64,000 nt of DNA from CAYMZZ01 sp964395095. Its GTDB lineage: Bacteria > Bacteroidota > Bacteroidia > Chitinophagales > Chitinophagaceae. A program made the position numbers and the translations under genes. Numbering within the stretch: the first letter of the stretch is position 1; every line of letters begins with the position of its first letter. The notes beneath the pieces were generated by a model, which saw only the letters and a program-made list of their open reading frames with translations, did not search any database and was not told where the DNA came from. Positions 1-8,263 of the stretch are shown here, one piece after another. Where the stretch lies: the NCBI GenBank assembly GCA_964395095.1, contig CAYMZZ010000010.1, positions 62,001 to 126,000 on the forward strand. Direction: 5' to 3'.

Positions 1-416
1 AGAAAAGTGGTGGGGATCGCGGTTACGTTCCAGTCCATGATCGTTTTACCCATATTTCCACCCGCATCATTCACCTGCATCCAGGTGATCTTGTCTTTGC
101 GGATCGCCTTTAGCCAATCTCCTTTTTCTTCATCTACCGACACGCCAAAAATCTCAAAACCCTTCTCGCGGTATTTGGGATACAGCCTGGCCAGTTTTTT
201 ATTGGAAGCACGGCAGGGCAGGCACCAGCTCGCCCAGAAGTCGAGCAATACCACTTTGCCTTTCAGCGATGCAAGGGTAAGAGAGTCACCATTCACATCG
301 GGCAACCTGATTTGCAGGCGCGGATCAGTGATATTAGCCAGCTCCTGGGCCCTTGTTGTTGTGAACAACAGGATGGCCGGCAGCAGCAACAGAATGACTT
401 TTTTTATTGATTTCAT
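1..416 (-). CDS. TlpA/ResA-like thioredoxin-fold protein (3' end outside window)
   Basis: Predicted periplasmic thiol-disulfide oxidoreductase. The reverse-strand reading starts at an ATG at 416 with a hydrophobic signal peptide ending near TRAQ, followed by a TlpA-type core with the redox motif WCLPC and the typical context LLDFWASWCLPC. The reading stays open to the window edge (138 codons), so the C-terminus is missing. It lies 17 nt downstream of a secreted HMA protein on the same strand. Inference: it keeps cysteines of the neighbouring Cys-rich metal proteins reduced, or serves cytochrome c maturation like other ResA/TlpA proteins. The family call is firm; the substrate is unknown. Confidence 0.88.
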   Translation of the reverse strand, partial: MKSIKKVILLLLPAILLFTTTRAQELANITDPRLQIRLPDVNGDSLTLASLKGKVVLLDFWASWCLPCRASNKKLARLYPKYREKGFEIFGVSVDEEKGDWLKAIRKDKITWMQVNDAGGNMGKTIMDWNVTAIPTTF

Positions 417-433
417 TTTTTTATTATCAAAGC

Positions 434-982
434 TTAAATCGTCACATGGTACACGCGGGCGCCGGATTCCACACCCTGGGAAGTGCAGCATGACTCGGCG
501 CGGCCACTTTGAACACAGGCCATCTTCGACGAAGCGCTCAGTTTCTTAAACTCTTTTGGCGTTACAAAACCCTTATCCGCCAGCGTAAGCGTATGTTCAC
601 CGTTGAGCTTTCCGGTGGCAGCATTCAGAAAATGATATACGGTGCCGCCAATGCGAAGGTGCTGATCTTTTTCAACTGCCAGGTTATCGAAGTTGCCCGT
701 TATTTCCAGTTTACCCACCGAAAATCCGGCATCTTCCACAGCCTCACGAATTTTATCAATAGAAACCTCTTCTCCTTTCTTAAAAATGATCTTGAAAGAA
801 GAAGTCTTGATTTCGGAACGAACAGTATCCACAAAAGAAAGCTCGAGCAGGGCTTTATTGATGGCATTGCTGCAAAGCGCACAGGTAAGGCCCGTCGCCT
901 GCAGGGTGGCTTTGCTATAGCGTTGCGCCCCGGCCTGCCCCGCAAGGGCAAGGACACAAAGCGCCAGTACGAAATTTTTCAT
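434..982 (-). CDS. Secreted HMA-domain metal-binding protein
   Basis: A 182-residue protein. The start at 982 is preferred over an upstream in-frame ATG at 1141 because it begins directly with a signal peptide (MKNFVLALCVLALAGQAGAQ). Residues 23-95 form a heavy-metal-associated domain with the motif GLTCALC (Cys34, Cys37), the usual Cu(I)/Hg/Zn ligand pair. The C-terminal half is not recognised but ends with a CC pair. HMA domains are normally cytosolic (copper chaperones, P-type ATPases), so an exported one suggests periplasmic metal capture. It sits between a TlpA protein and a second exported HMA protein, all leftward. Specificity cannot be read from the sequence. Confidence 0.8.
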   Translation of the reverse strand: MKNFVLALCVLALAGQAGAQRYSKATLQATGLTCALCSNAINKALLELSFVDTVRSEIKTSSFKIIFKKGEEVSIDKIREAVEDAGFSVGKLEITGNFDNLAVEKDQHLRIGGTVYHFLNAATGKLNGEHTLTLADKGFVTPKEFKKLSASSKMACVQSGRAESCCTSQGVESGARVYHVTI

Positions 983-1068
983 ACCAATTTTTTTTTCAGT
1001 AATCATTGGCCGCCTGTTGCAGGCAGCCAATGACTGTAATAAATGAATTTGGTGAAAGCCTGCTATCC

Positions 1069-1674
1069 TTACTTCTTGCAGCAGTCTTTTGCGCAGTTTT
1101 TGGCGTCGTGAGCAGCCATATCGCCCTCTTTGGCGCAGCAACTGGCGGCTTTGCCGGCAGAAGCGTGGTCTGCTTTGCTGGCAGAAGCATGATCAGCTTT
1201 GCCTTTGCAGCAACCCTTGTCCTTGCAGTCCGCCTCATTTTTGCAGCAGCCTTTGGCTTTGCATTCTTCCATTTTGGTACACTTGCCGTCCTTCATTTCG
1301 CAGTTCACCATGCAATGAGCGGCAGCATCCTTAGTGGCGTTGGCGCGCTCGTATTTGCAGCAGGCGTGCAGCTTGTTGTAGGCAGCATCGGTAGCTTTTA
1401 CGTCGCGGGTATCATATCCCGAAGCTGCAACCGCTTCCTGTATCTTGGCCAGGCTGGTAGAAGAAGATGCGAAAGTTACGGTGAGCTTCTTGCCCTCTAC
1501 ATCCCATTCCGCGCTGGTAGCACCCGCTTTGGTAGCAGCCTTCTCAATAGTGGATTTGCACATACCGCAATTTCCGGCAACAGGAACGGTCTCCGTTACG
1601 GATGTTTGCGCAGTGGCGGCAAATGAAAAAGAAAGAAGTACAATGAGGAGTGAATAATATTTAAGCGTTTTCAT
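1069..1674 (-). CDS. Secreted HMA protein with a cysteine-rich metallothionein-like tail
   Basis: A 201-residue protein with a signal peptide (residues 1-22), an HMA domain with CGMC (Cys36, Cys39) and a tail from about residue 100 that holds 16 further cysteines, many as CC pairs in a lysine-rich setting. Two near-identical units of the form KADHASA lie at residues 159-174. By family the HMA domain carries one soft metal ion; the tail resembles a metal-sequestering metallothionein, but this is inference from composition. It is the second of two adjacent exported HMA proteins, 86 nt upstream of the other. Candidate metals are copper, zinc, cadmium or mercury. Confidence 0.78.
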   Translation of the reverse strand: MKTLKYYSLLIVLLSFSFAATAQTSVTETVPVAGNCGMCKSTIEKAATKAGATSAEWDVEGKKLTVTFASSSTSLAKIQEAVAASGYDTRDVKATDAAYNKLHACCKYERANATKDAAAHCMVNCEMKDGKCTKMEECKAKGCCKNEADCKDKGCCKGKADHASASKADHASAGKAASCCAKEGDMAAHDAKNCAKDCCKK

Positions 1675-1690
1675 GATTTCTGTTTTTGTG

Positions 1691-1711
1691 GGCTTGCCCT
1701 GTAGGCAAGCC
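1691..1711 (-). other. Hairpin in the leader of the Cys-rich HMA gene
   Basis: Perfect 8-bp inverted repeat GGCTTGCC / GGCAAGCC with a 5-nt loop, 15 nt upstream of the HMA start codon and downstream of the HYC_CC_PP gene on the minus strand. There is no T-run on either side, so it does not look like an intrinsic terminator. It may be a processing or stability hairpin between two genes of one transcript. Confidence 0.4.
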
Positions 1712-1805
1712 GGTTAGTGATATGCTTTTATTTGAATCAGATAGTATAAAGCGCCGGTCAATCAATTGGACCTGGTTTGGTTCCAGTGCCGACCGATTCC
1801 AATTC

Positions 1806-2198
1806 TCATATCCTGAAAACGCTGTTCTGAAGGTAAGTGTCCTGTTCGTGTAGCGGCGGCGGGGAATGATTTCGCCAATTATCCCGGTCGGCCAATTGGG
1901 GTACAAAGTCCCGGAAAAATGCGGAACTTTCTTCTTCAATCAGTGCCGGTGCCTGCAAGGCCCAGGCCGTGAGTGACAGGAGCTGGTGATCATCATCCAT
2001 CTTGATCACCTTAATTTCATCGCGGCAGCAGCCATGCGATGTTTCGGCATCCATACCACAACGCCCGCAAACCTCCTGCTTTCCCCCATAGAATTGGGTA
2101 GAAGCCAACTGGTTCATGCAGTAATGGAAATTCACCACCACCCCCGTTGAAAGGAGCAGGTAAGCGACTACCCATATTACTGCCAGGGCTTTCTTCAT
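1806..2198 (-). CDS. HYC_CC_PP family protein
   Basis: A 130-residue protein with an N-terminal membrane or signal segment (residues 5-22), then the family marks in order: FHYC (24-27), CGRCG (44-48), GCC (56-58) and a late SPPP. These match the Bacteroidota family named after HYC, CC and PP. No enzymatic role is known to me for this family. Members often lie near TonB-dependent receptors or metal genes, and here it lies directly upstream of two exported HMA proteins, which suggests a part in periplasmic metal handling. A TATTTTTG element lies 7 nt upstream of the ATG. Confidence 0.75.
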   Translation of the reverse strand: MKKALAVIWVVAYLLLSTGVVVNFHYCMNQLASTQFYGGKQEVCGRCGMDAETSHGCCRDEIKVIKMDDDHQLLSLTAWALQAPALIEEESSAFFRDFVPQLADRDNWRNHSPPPLHEQDTYLQNSVFRI

Positions 2199-2271
2199 AT
2201 CAGAACAAAAATAGCACGCTTCAAGGGAAAATCATAATGAATTCTGTCAACCTTAACAAATTGATAGACTA

Positions 2272-4371
2272 TCAGTTAACAAAATTCCAATAGATGCCAA
2301 AGCGCATCTGGAGTCCCGGATAGGGGTATCCGGGGGTTTCGATGATATTATTCGTAAAGCCAAATCCCTCACGCCCGCTCATGGTATTCAGGTTCTCCGC
2401 CCGGAAATAAAACTTGAAACTGCGAATCCGGAAATGTACATAACCCGCGATATGCGGTACCTGGTTGCGCGTGGTTATGCTATCCTGGTATTGAAAACTT
2501 CCCATCACGGGCGAATACGCATCCCCATTATAGTCGGTATGATAGCGCAGTTCAGCTCCAAAAGCAAGATCAAGGTTCTTGAATCCCAGCGACCCTTCGT
2601 AACCGATTCGGTTGCGGGTAAAAATAGTGGGCAGGTTCATGGGGGCATTGCCCAGCACCTGCTGAAAATAAACATCGGCATGCCATTTCCAGGATTTACC
2701 CAGGCTGATGGTTTTTTGCGCACCTATCCGCAGCACATTGAATACCGTGCTTTCCTGCGTCCATTCATAAAAATTGCGCAAATAACTGTAATTGGTCAGG
2801 AGATAATAATTCCCGGTCAGCTTCAGTTTCAGAGCCGGCTGATACAGCGAGGCATGCAAATGAAGCATGTTTTCTTTCCTGATATCATTGGCCTGCGAGG
2901 GCAGGTAAAATTCACTGCGGCTATCGAATACAAAAGACGGTCTTCTGTTTACATTATCTGCACCCAACAAAATATAACCTTTGCGCTTGCCGACAAATCG
3001 CTGCAGGGTCGCACTGGCCCGGTAATCGCCCGCGTTCAATCCTGCAAAATAAATATCCCCATACACGGCCATATCCCATTTTCCATTGCGGGTACGGTTG
3101 CGGTATTCGGCATGGCCAAATACGTTGCTGAAGTTATGGGTACCCTTGCTATTGCTCAACTGAAGCAATTGCAGGGTGGCGCCCAGTTTAAAAAACTGTT
3201 GCAGGTTATTGGCATCGGGAAACTGAATGATGGAAAAATCATTTTTGATCTCACGCCACTTGTCCTGCACTATAATGGTATCGTTGGGGTCAGGAAGGGT
3301 GATCTGGTAATGATCCTGATAATAAGTGGAGTCGCCCAGGTAATCCCGGAAATTGAATTTATGCGAAGTGAGCTGAAAGCTATGCTCGAACCGTAGACGT
3401 GGATAAAAAAGCGGGATGATGGTGGAGTCGGTGACGATAGAATCCTTTCGGCCCAGGTCATACTGCTGCCGCAGAAGCAGGTTGAACTCACTGTAGCGAT
3501 TACCCGAGCCCACATCCGTGGAAAAGAAATTGCTGCCGAACACCGGATCGCCTCCGATAAGGGTTTCTATATTGAAGCGATCCCGGTAAACGGGATCTTT
3601 CAACACATTGGAAGTATCCAGTATGCCGCCGTTTTCCCCGATCTGCAATTTATTCCCCAACAGTACCAGGAAAGCATTGTATCGCTTATTCATGCTCTGG
3701 TACCAGGTATTGAACAAATAATTATTGTGATTCGATTTCTGGTTCTTGAAAAATCCGGGGCTATTGATCAGGCGGTATTGAAAGGCGAAATTCCAGTTGG
3801 GTTTAATGTTTTGCGTGTGCATCAAATCAATGATCTGCTCAGCCCGCGAAGCAATCTGGTAATTGAGTTCCGAATAAGGACGGGTAGTATTATAGAACCT
3901 GACTCTATCGGTGGTCCACTTGTATATGTCGAGCGCATGAAATCCCGGGTCCCAACCGGCCTGCAGGCGCGGATCAAAAAGCAGGTTACGCGCAGCGGTA
4001 CCATTATTACCAAGGTTGATCCAGGTGGCGGGTAGCGGAAACCTTTTGCTAAAATCGTTGATGGAAGAATCCATGGTCTGGAAGCGCGTGGAATCGAGGT
4101 AGCGGAATACAAGGGTTATGGAATCTTCATTCGCATCCCTGCGTTTCAAACTATCGTTGCTGGCCCCGCCACTAAAACGGTTCCCAAACTGCCGGATTCG
4201 TCCGCCGGCACCCCGCAGCAATTGCTCCTGCGCCTGTAGCTCACCCAGCAGCAGGAAGAAAAAGCATAGCAGAAAAGTCCGGTTAGCGGAAGCCTGCACC
4301 CGTTGCCAGGTACCCGGCCGTTTTTTATGTGCGCTACAAAGCAAATTCATGTGTGGAATCCGGAATAGCAT
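2272..4371 (-). CDS. Putative outer-membrane porin (Porin_10-like)
   Basis: A 699-residue protein. After a long N-terminus comes a hydrophobic export segment (around residues 29-46, FLLCFFFLLLGELQA) and AQ. The rest is rich in alternating aromatic/polar strands (NYYLLTNYSYLRNFYEW, LRYHTDYNGDAYSP), and the chain ends with an aromatic strand WNFVN, as expected for a C-terminal beta-barrel strand. Length and pattern match the Bacteroidota 'putative porin' family (PF14121). The start may be 4371 or an ATG at 4350. It lies 57 nt downstream of purine nucleoside phosphorylase on the same strand, so it may be co-transcribed with it. The substrate is unknown. Confidence 0.7.
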   Translation of the reverse strand: MLFRIPHMNLLCSAHKKRPGTWQRVQASANRTFLLCFFFLLLGELQAQEQLLRGAGGRIRQFGNRFSGGASNDSLKRRDANEDSITLVFRYLDSTRFQTMDSSINDFSKRFPLPATWINLGNNGTAARNLLFDPRLQAGWDPGFHALDIYKWTTDRVRFYNTTRPYSELNYQIASRAEQIIDLMHTQNIKPNWNFAFQYRLINSPGFFKNQKSNHNNYLFNTWYQSMNKRYNAFLVLLGNKLQIGENGGILDTSNVLKDPVYRDRFNIETLIGGDPVFGSNFFSTDVGSGNRYSEFNLLLRQQYDLGRKDSIVTDSTIIPLFYPRLRFEHSFQLTSHKFNFRDYLGDSTYYQDHYQITLPDPNDTIIVQDKWREIKNDFSIIQFPDANNLQQFFKLGATLQLLQLSNSKGTHNFSNVFGHAEYRNRTRNGKWDMAVYGDIYFAGLNAGDYRASATLQRFVGKRKGYILLGADNVNRRPSFVFDSRSEFYLPSQANDIRKENMLHLHASLYQPALKLKLTGNYYLLTNYSYLRNFYEWTQESTVFNVLRIGAQKTISLGKSWKWHADVYFQQVLGNAPMNLPTIFTRNRIGYEGSLGFKNLDLAFGAELRYHTDYNGDAYSPVMGSFQYQDSITTRNQVPHIAGYVHFRIRSFKFYFRAENLNTMSGREGFGFTNNIIETPGYPYPGLQMRFGIYWNFVN

Positions 4372-4428
4372 CCGGGCAAATAAGGCTGCAAATTAAAGAC
4401 AGAACCCTGTAAATAGGATTTCAATTTG

Positions 4429-5253
4429 TTAAATGGATGCCAGCAGCTCCCGAAACAGGGTGGCCAGGCGCGGTTCGGCCTCTTTGGCCGCCGCCAGTAC
4501 TTCTTCGTGGGTAATTTTATTTTCTTCTTCCCGGATTCCCAAATCCGTCACTACACTGGCCGCGAAAACATCCATACCCATGTGAACGGCAACAATATTT
4601 TCCTGCACCGTACTCATGCCTACTACATCACCACCTACCGCCAGGATCAATTTGTATTCCGCCCGGGTTTCAAAAGTAGGGCCGGTAACACCTACATATA
4701 CCCCTTCCTTCAGGTTGTATCCCTGCTGCTGACCAATCTGCTTTGCTTTTTCAATCAGCTTTCGGCTATATGGTTCGCTCATATCCGGAAACCGGGGGCC
4801 CCATTCGGCTATATTCGGACCCACAAGGGGGTTCGGTGTAAAGAAGCTGATATGGTCGCGAATAAGCATGATATCACCTACTTCATAATCGGCATTCACA
4901 GCCCCGGCGGCATTGGAAAGAAAAAGGGTTTGCACACCCAGTTGCCGCATCACGCGAATCGGATATACCACATCCTGCGCGCTATAGCCTTCATAATAAT
5001 GGAAACGGCCCGACATGGCCACGATTTTCTTCCCTGACAATTCTCCAAACAGCAATTTGCCGCTATGCCCTTCCACCGTACTTACCGGGAAATGCGGAAT
5101 ATCGGTATACGATACTTCTTTTTCAATTTGTATTTCAGAAGCGAAATTGCCAAGACCACTTCCCAGCACAATACCTGCTACGGGTGAATGCGGATACTGT
5201 TGACGCAGAAAGGCGGTTGTTTCCTTTATTTTGTTCAGAATCGGGGGCTGCAT
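4429..5253 (-). CDS. punA: Purine nucleoside phosphorylase, class I
   Basis: Cleaves purine (deoxy)ribonucleosides with phosphate to base and ribose-1-phosphate in purine salvage. The 274-residue product has the PNP phosphate-binding region VLGSGLGNFA, the GRFHYYEGY stretch, LSNAAGAVN, and GPTFETRAEYK with GMSTVQE, all typical of the trimeric PNP I/MTAP family. The start at 5253 gives the usual ~270-residue length; an upstream in-frame ATG at 5364 would add an unrelated extension that overlaps sucC. A TATATTTG promoter element lies about 20 nt upstream. It is divergent from sucC. Confidence 0.93.
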   Translation of the reverse strand: MQPPILNKIKETTAFLRQQYPHSPVAGIVLGSGLGNFASEIQIEKEVSYTDIPHFPVSTVEGHSGKLLFGELSGKKIVAMSGRFHYYEGYSAQDVVYPIRVMRQLGVQTLFLSNAAGAVNADYEVGDIMLIRDHISFFTPNPLVGPNIAEWGPRFPDMSEPYSRKLIEKAKQIGQQQGYNLKEGVYVGVTGPTFETRAEYKLILAVGGDVVGMSTVQENIVAVHMGMDVFAASVVTDLGIREEENKITHEEVLAAAKEAEPRLATLFRELLASI

Positions 5254-5272
5254 AAGCTGTATTGGGTTTCCG

Positions 5273-5280
5273 CAAATATA
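5273..5280 (-). promoter_or_regulatory. Bacteroidota -7 element (TATATTTG) for purine nucleoside phosphorylase
   Basis: Exact match to the TAnnTTTG consensus of the Bacteroidota housekeeping sigma factor on the minus strand, leaving an untranslated leader of roughly 12-15 nt before the ATG at 5253. Confidence 0.55.
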
Positions 5281-5362
5281 GCGGTTAGCACAGAGAACCC
5301 GGGAATTAGAAGCTACCTGATTGAAGGCAAAATCGCTTATCTTCGCCGCAAATTTTTTGAGC

Positions 5363-6574
5363 ATGAATCTTCACGAATACCAGGCCAAGGAAGTTTTAAA
5401 GAAATACAATGTTCCCGTGCAGGAAGGATATGCCTGCACCAGCGTGCAGGAGGCGGAAGAAGCCTACCGGCAAATCAAAACCCAGACAGGCAGTAAGTTC
5501 GCCGTTGTAAAAGCACAAATCCATGCCGGCGGACGCGGCAAGGGTGCCGTTAAGGAAAACGGAATGAACGGCGTAAAAGTGGCCAAGTCACTGGAAGACG
5601 TGCAGGATATTGTCGGAAAATTATTGGGTGGAACCCTGGTGACCGTGCAAACGGGTCCTGCGGGCAAGACCGTTAACAAAGTGCTGGTGGCTCAGGATAT
5701 GTATTACGATGGGCCCAGCGAGCGGAAAGAATTCTATCTCTCCATATTGCTCGATCGCAGCAAGGGGCAGAACGTAATTATGTACAGTACCGAAGGTGGT
5801 ATGAATATTGAAGATGTTGCGCACGACACACCCGAAAAGATCTTCAAGGAATGGGTACATCCCGCCGGAGGGCTGCAGCCTTTCCAGGCCCGGAAGATCG
5901 CCTTCAACCTGGGATTGAGCGGGGAGGCATTCAAGAACTGCGTAAAATTTGTAACCAATCTCTACAATGCCTACGTGGGCGCGGATTGCTCCATGCTCGA
6001 AATCAATCCCCTTTTCAAAGCTTCCGACGATAAGATCATCGCCGTGGATTGTAAGATGAACCTCGATGATAATGCGCTTACCCGTCATGCCGACCTGGCC
6101 GCGCTTCGTGATGTTACCGAAGAAGATCCTACTGAGGTGGAAGCCGGTAAATACAATCTCAATTTTGTAAAGCTGGATGGTAATGTGGGATGTATGGTTA
6201 ATGGCGCGGGCCTGGCCATGGCAACCATGGATATGATCAAACTGAGTGGTGGTGAGCCCGCCAACTTCCTCGATGTGGGCGGCACAGCCAATGCGCAAAC
6301 CGTGGAAGCCGGATTCAAGATCATCCTGCGCGATCCCGCGGTAAAAGCCATCCTCATCAACATCTTTGGTGGCATTGTGCGTTGCGATCGTGTGGCCGCA
6401 GGCGTTATCGAAGCCTACAAGAACCTCGGCAATATCCATATTCCCATCATCGTACGCCTGCAGGGAACCAATGCTGAGGAAGCCAAGAAACTCATCGACG
6501 AAAGTGGATTACAGGTACAATCGGCTATCCTGCTCAGTGAAGCCGCCGACCTGGTAAAAAAAGCAGTAGCCTGA
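5363..6574 (+). CDS. sucC: Succinate-CoA ligase (ADP-forming), beta subunit
   Basis: Grasp-fold beta subunit of succinyl-CoA synthetase, making ATP from succinyl-CoA in the TCA cycle. The 403-residue product starts MNLHEYQAKEVLKKYNVPV, the classical SucC start; an in-frame upstream ATG at 5321 adds a non-homologous stretch and is rejected. The ATP-grasp region (KAQIHAGGRGK), the metal/nucleotide site LEINPL and the CoA-side loop NIFGGIVRCD are all visible. No sucD lies next to it, so the alpha subunit must be encoded elsewhere. It ends at a strong intrinsic terminator. Confidence 0.96.
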   Translation: MNLHEYQAKEVLKKYNVPVQEGYACTSVQEAEEAYRQIKTQTGSKFAVVKAQIHAGGRGKGAVKENGMNGVKVAKSLEDVQDIVGKLLGGTLVTVQTGPAGKTVNKVLVAQDMYYDGPSERKEFYLSILLDRSKGQNVIMYSTEGGMNIEDVAHDTPEKIFKEWVHPAGGLQPFQARKIAFNLGLSGEAFKNCVKFVTNLYNAYVGADCSMLEINPLFKASDDKIIAVDCKMNLDDNALTRHADLAALRDVTEEDPTEVEAGKYNLNFVKLDGNVGCMVNGAGLAMATMDMIKLSGGEPANFLDVGGTANAQTVEAGFKIILRDPAVKAILINIFGGIVRCDRVAAGVIEAYKNLGNIHIPIIVRLQGTNAEEAKKLIDESGLQVQSAILLSEAADLVKKAVA

Positions 6575-6602
6575 TTTCATCCATCAACTCATTTATCGCT
6601 AC

Positions 6603-6640
6603 AAAAAACATAGCCCGCCTTTGGCGGGCTATGTTTTTTT
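6603..6640 (+). terminator. Intrinsic terminator of sucC
   Basis: Perfect stem with arms 6605-6619 and 6623-6637 (core AGCCCGCC / GGCGGGCT), a 3-nt loop, a run of seven T on the 3' side and an A-run on the 5' side. It lies about 30 nt after the sucC stop. Confidence 0.85.
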
Positions 6641-6721
6641 CTGGAATGGACCGGGAAAAAAAACGAGGCAGGCTGGTGAAAAGACCTTGGAAAAAGGAGG
6701 TGTCGGGGAGTACATTTGGCT

Positions 6722-7069
6722 ATGGTGGAAGTTCGACAATATATGCAAACCCTGTATGGGATTTACCTTACAGAGTCCCGGAAGCCTGGCAAAGAGCCGG
6801 AGCAGGAAACGATTACCCCTGAGCTCGCAGAAAAGAAAAGAAGAAAGCGGATAAAGCCTGTACCCGCCGCCTCCGCTACCGATCCACCTGTCAGGCATTT
6901 GAGGGTCCAGGAAAAGATCCATTGCCATGGCCGCTCTGATACGGCCGTGCCGGAAATCCGTTTATCCGGTTTATGGCTGCAAAAGATGGGGTTCAAACCC
7001 GGCATGCGTGTAAAGATCACCGGGCAACATGAAAAGCTGCACATAGAAATTGCCAAACCAGACCCTTAG
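6722..7069 (+). CDS. SymE-like (AbrB-fold) toxin-family protein
   Basis: About 115 residues. The C-terminal ~50 residues (VPEIRLSGLWLQKMGF, then KPGMRVKITGQHEKLHIEI) match the SymE toxin domain (PF08845), an AbrB-derived fold that in E. coli SymE causes RNA/nucleoid damage under SOS control and is restrained by an antisense RNA. The N-terminal ~60 residues are charged (KKRRKRIKP) and unassigned. The start is uncertain: ATG 6722, TTG 6716 or a later ATG 6743; an AAGGAGG stretch at 6693-6699 is rather far upstream. No partner antitoxin gene is adjacent. A folded intergenic element follows at 7093-7213. Confidence 0.72.
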   Translation: MVEVRQYMQTLYGIYLTESRKPGKEPEQETITPELAEKKRRKRIKPVPAASATDPPVRHLRVQEKIHCHGRSDTAVPEIRLSGLWLQKMGFKPGMRVKITGQHEKLHIEIAKPDP

Positions 7070-7369
7070 GATAATCGTAATATGAAATACCAGGCGGGTT
7101 TTCCAACAGACAGATCTAGTGGCAGTAGGTTTCTGTCAGGTTCGTTTCGCGGTCATGAGGATTGAGAGGATCCGGCAGTAGAGCAGGTTGTGACCACCTG
7201 CGGAAAACCCGCCCACTGCCGGAATTTGGGAGTGATAAGTTATAAGTTTGAAGTTTTAAGTAATATGCCATAAGTTGCGATAAGCTGGGTTTATAATCCA
7301 TTGCTATTTCCGGCATTTCAAAACCAGCTGCTTACGACTTAGAACTTAAAACTTAAAACGCACAACTTA
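7070..7369. other. Intergenic region with a folded element and an inverted heptamer repeat
   Basis: This 300-nt non-coding gap holds two things. First, a multibranch inverted-repeat element at 7093-7213: outer arms 7093-7104 and 7202-7213 (GGCGGGTTTTCC and its complement) enclose a hairpin with arms 7109-7114/7132-7137 and a second stem GGTCA 7151-7155/TGACC 7191-7195. A competing hairpin CAGGT/ACCTG lies at 7184-7200. Second, an inverted heptamer array from 7234 to the gluQ start. No ORF of coding quality is visible. Confidence 0.5.
7234..7369. repeat. Paired inverted heptamer array R1
   Basis: The left arm (7234-7260) is built of TAAGTTN-type units and the right arm (7336-7369) of the complementary units (AACTTAA). 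The spacer is itself partly complementary (AAGCTGGGTTT against AAAACCAGCT). The right arm runs straight into the ATG of the GluQ-type gene at 7370. Confidence 0.7.
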
Positions 7370-8254
7370 ATGCCCTTCACTCGCCTGGCCCCCACTCCCA
7401 GCGGCTACCTGCACCTGGGAAATATATTGTCGTTTGCGATAACCAGTTATTATGCCCGCAAGTATAATGCTCCGGTATTGCTGCGCATCGACGATATGGA
7501 TCGTGAGCGGGCCCGTGATGAATATTTGCAGGATATTTTCGATACTCTGGAATACCTGAATATCCCCTGGCAGCAGGGACCCCGTAACCTGGAGGATTTC
7601 CAGCAGAAATGGTCGCAATACAAAAGGCTTGAATTATATAATCAGGCATTGCAGCAATTGCGGGATACGGGACAGGTATTCGCCTGCGAGTGCAGCCGCT
7701 CGCAAATCGCTGCCCAAAGTCAGGATGGTCGCTACCCGGGCACCTGCATCCATAAGAAATTAAGCCTTGATGATCCGGAACTGACCTGGCGACTGGCTAC
7801 AAGACCTGCCAGGGTGCTGCAGGCGCAACGACCAGACGGCCAATCGGTCAAATGTACGTTGCCGCCTTCCGTCTGGCATTTTGTAGTGCGGCGAAAAGAC
7901 GGACTCCCGGCCTATCAACTCGCGTCCCTGGTGGACGATCTGCACTTTGGGGTGGATATTGTCGTACGCGGCATCGACCTCTGGCCTTCTACCTGGGCGC
8001 AGATCTACCTGGCCGGCGTACTGGAAAAGCAGTCGTTTCTGCAAACCACATTTATTCATCACCCATTGCTGTTGTTGGACGATGGAAGAAAGTTGAGCAA
8101 ATCGGCGGGCGATAGTTCCATTCATTCGCTCCGTAAGGAAGGATGGAGCCGGGAAGCCATCTACCAGCATATAGCCAAACTTTTTGGCAGCTATCGCAAC
8201 TGCGAAAACTGGATGGAACTGGGGGCTCTCGCAACGAACCATTTTGCGCCTTAG
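7370..8254 (+). CDS. gluQ: Glutamyl-Q tRNA(Asp) synthetase-like protein
   Basis: A paralogue of the GluRS catalytic core that lacks the anticodon-binding domain. In known GluQRS proteins it attaches glutamate to the queuosine base of tRNA(Asp). The 294-residue product has the class I signatures HLGN (15-18, HIGH-like) and KLSKS (241-245, KMSKS-like). It also has the GluQRS zinc pattern: Cys106-x-Cys108 then Tyr122 and Cys126. Length fits GluQRS (~300) rather than GluRS (~470-500). The start abuts repeat R1. The stop codon TAG is part of the next gene's promoter element. Queuosine is relevant in this window because queA lies at 27442. Confidence 0.87.
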   Translation: MPFTRLAPTPSGYLHLGNILSFAITSYYARKYNAPVLLRIDDMDRERARDEYLQDIFDTLEYLNIPWQQGPRNLEDFQQKWSQYKRLELYNQALQQLRDTGQVFACECSRSQIAAQSQDGRYPGTCIHKKLSLDDPELTWRLATRPARVLQAQRPDGQSVKCTLPPSVWHFVVRRKDGLPAYQLASLVDDLHFGVDIVVRGIDLWPSTWAQIYLAGVLEKQSFLQTTFIHHPLLLLDDGRKLSKSAGDSSIHSLRKEGWSREAIYQHIAKLFGSYRNCENWMELGALATNHFAP

Positions 8255-8259
8255 TTTTG
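8252..8259 (+). promoter_or_regulatory. TAGTTTTG promoter element placed 4 nt before the GNAT start
   Basis: Matches TAnnTTTG and overlaps the stop codon of the preceding gene. With the ATG at 8264 the predicted transcription start coincides with the start codon, suggesting a leaderless mRNA. Confidence 0.45.
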
Positions 8260-8263
8260 TCCT

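Noticed and set aside
7..549. 180-residue plus-strand ORF at the left edge.
   Set aside because: It is the shadow of the TlpA gene on the other strand, which has a signal peptide and WCLPC.
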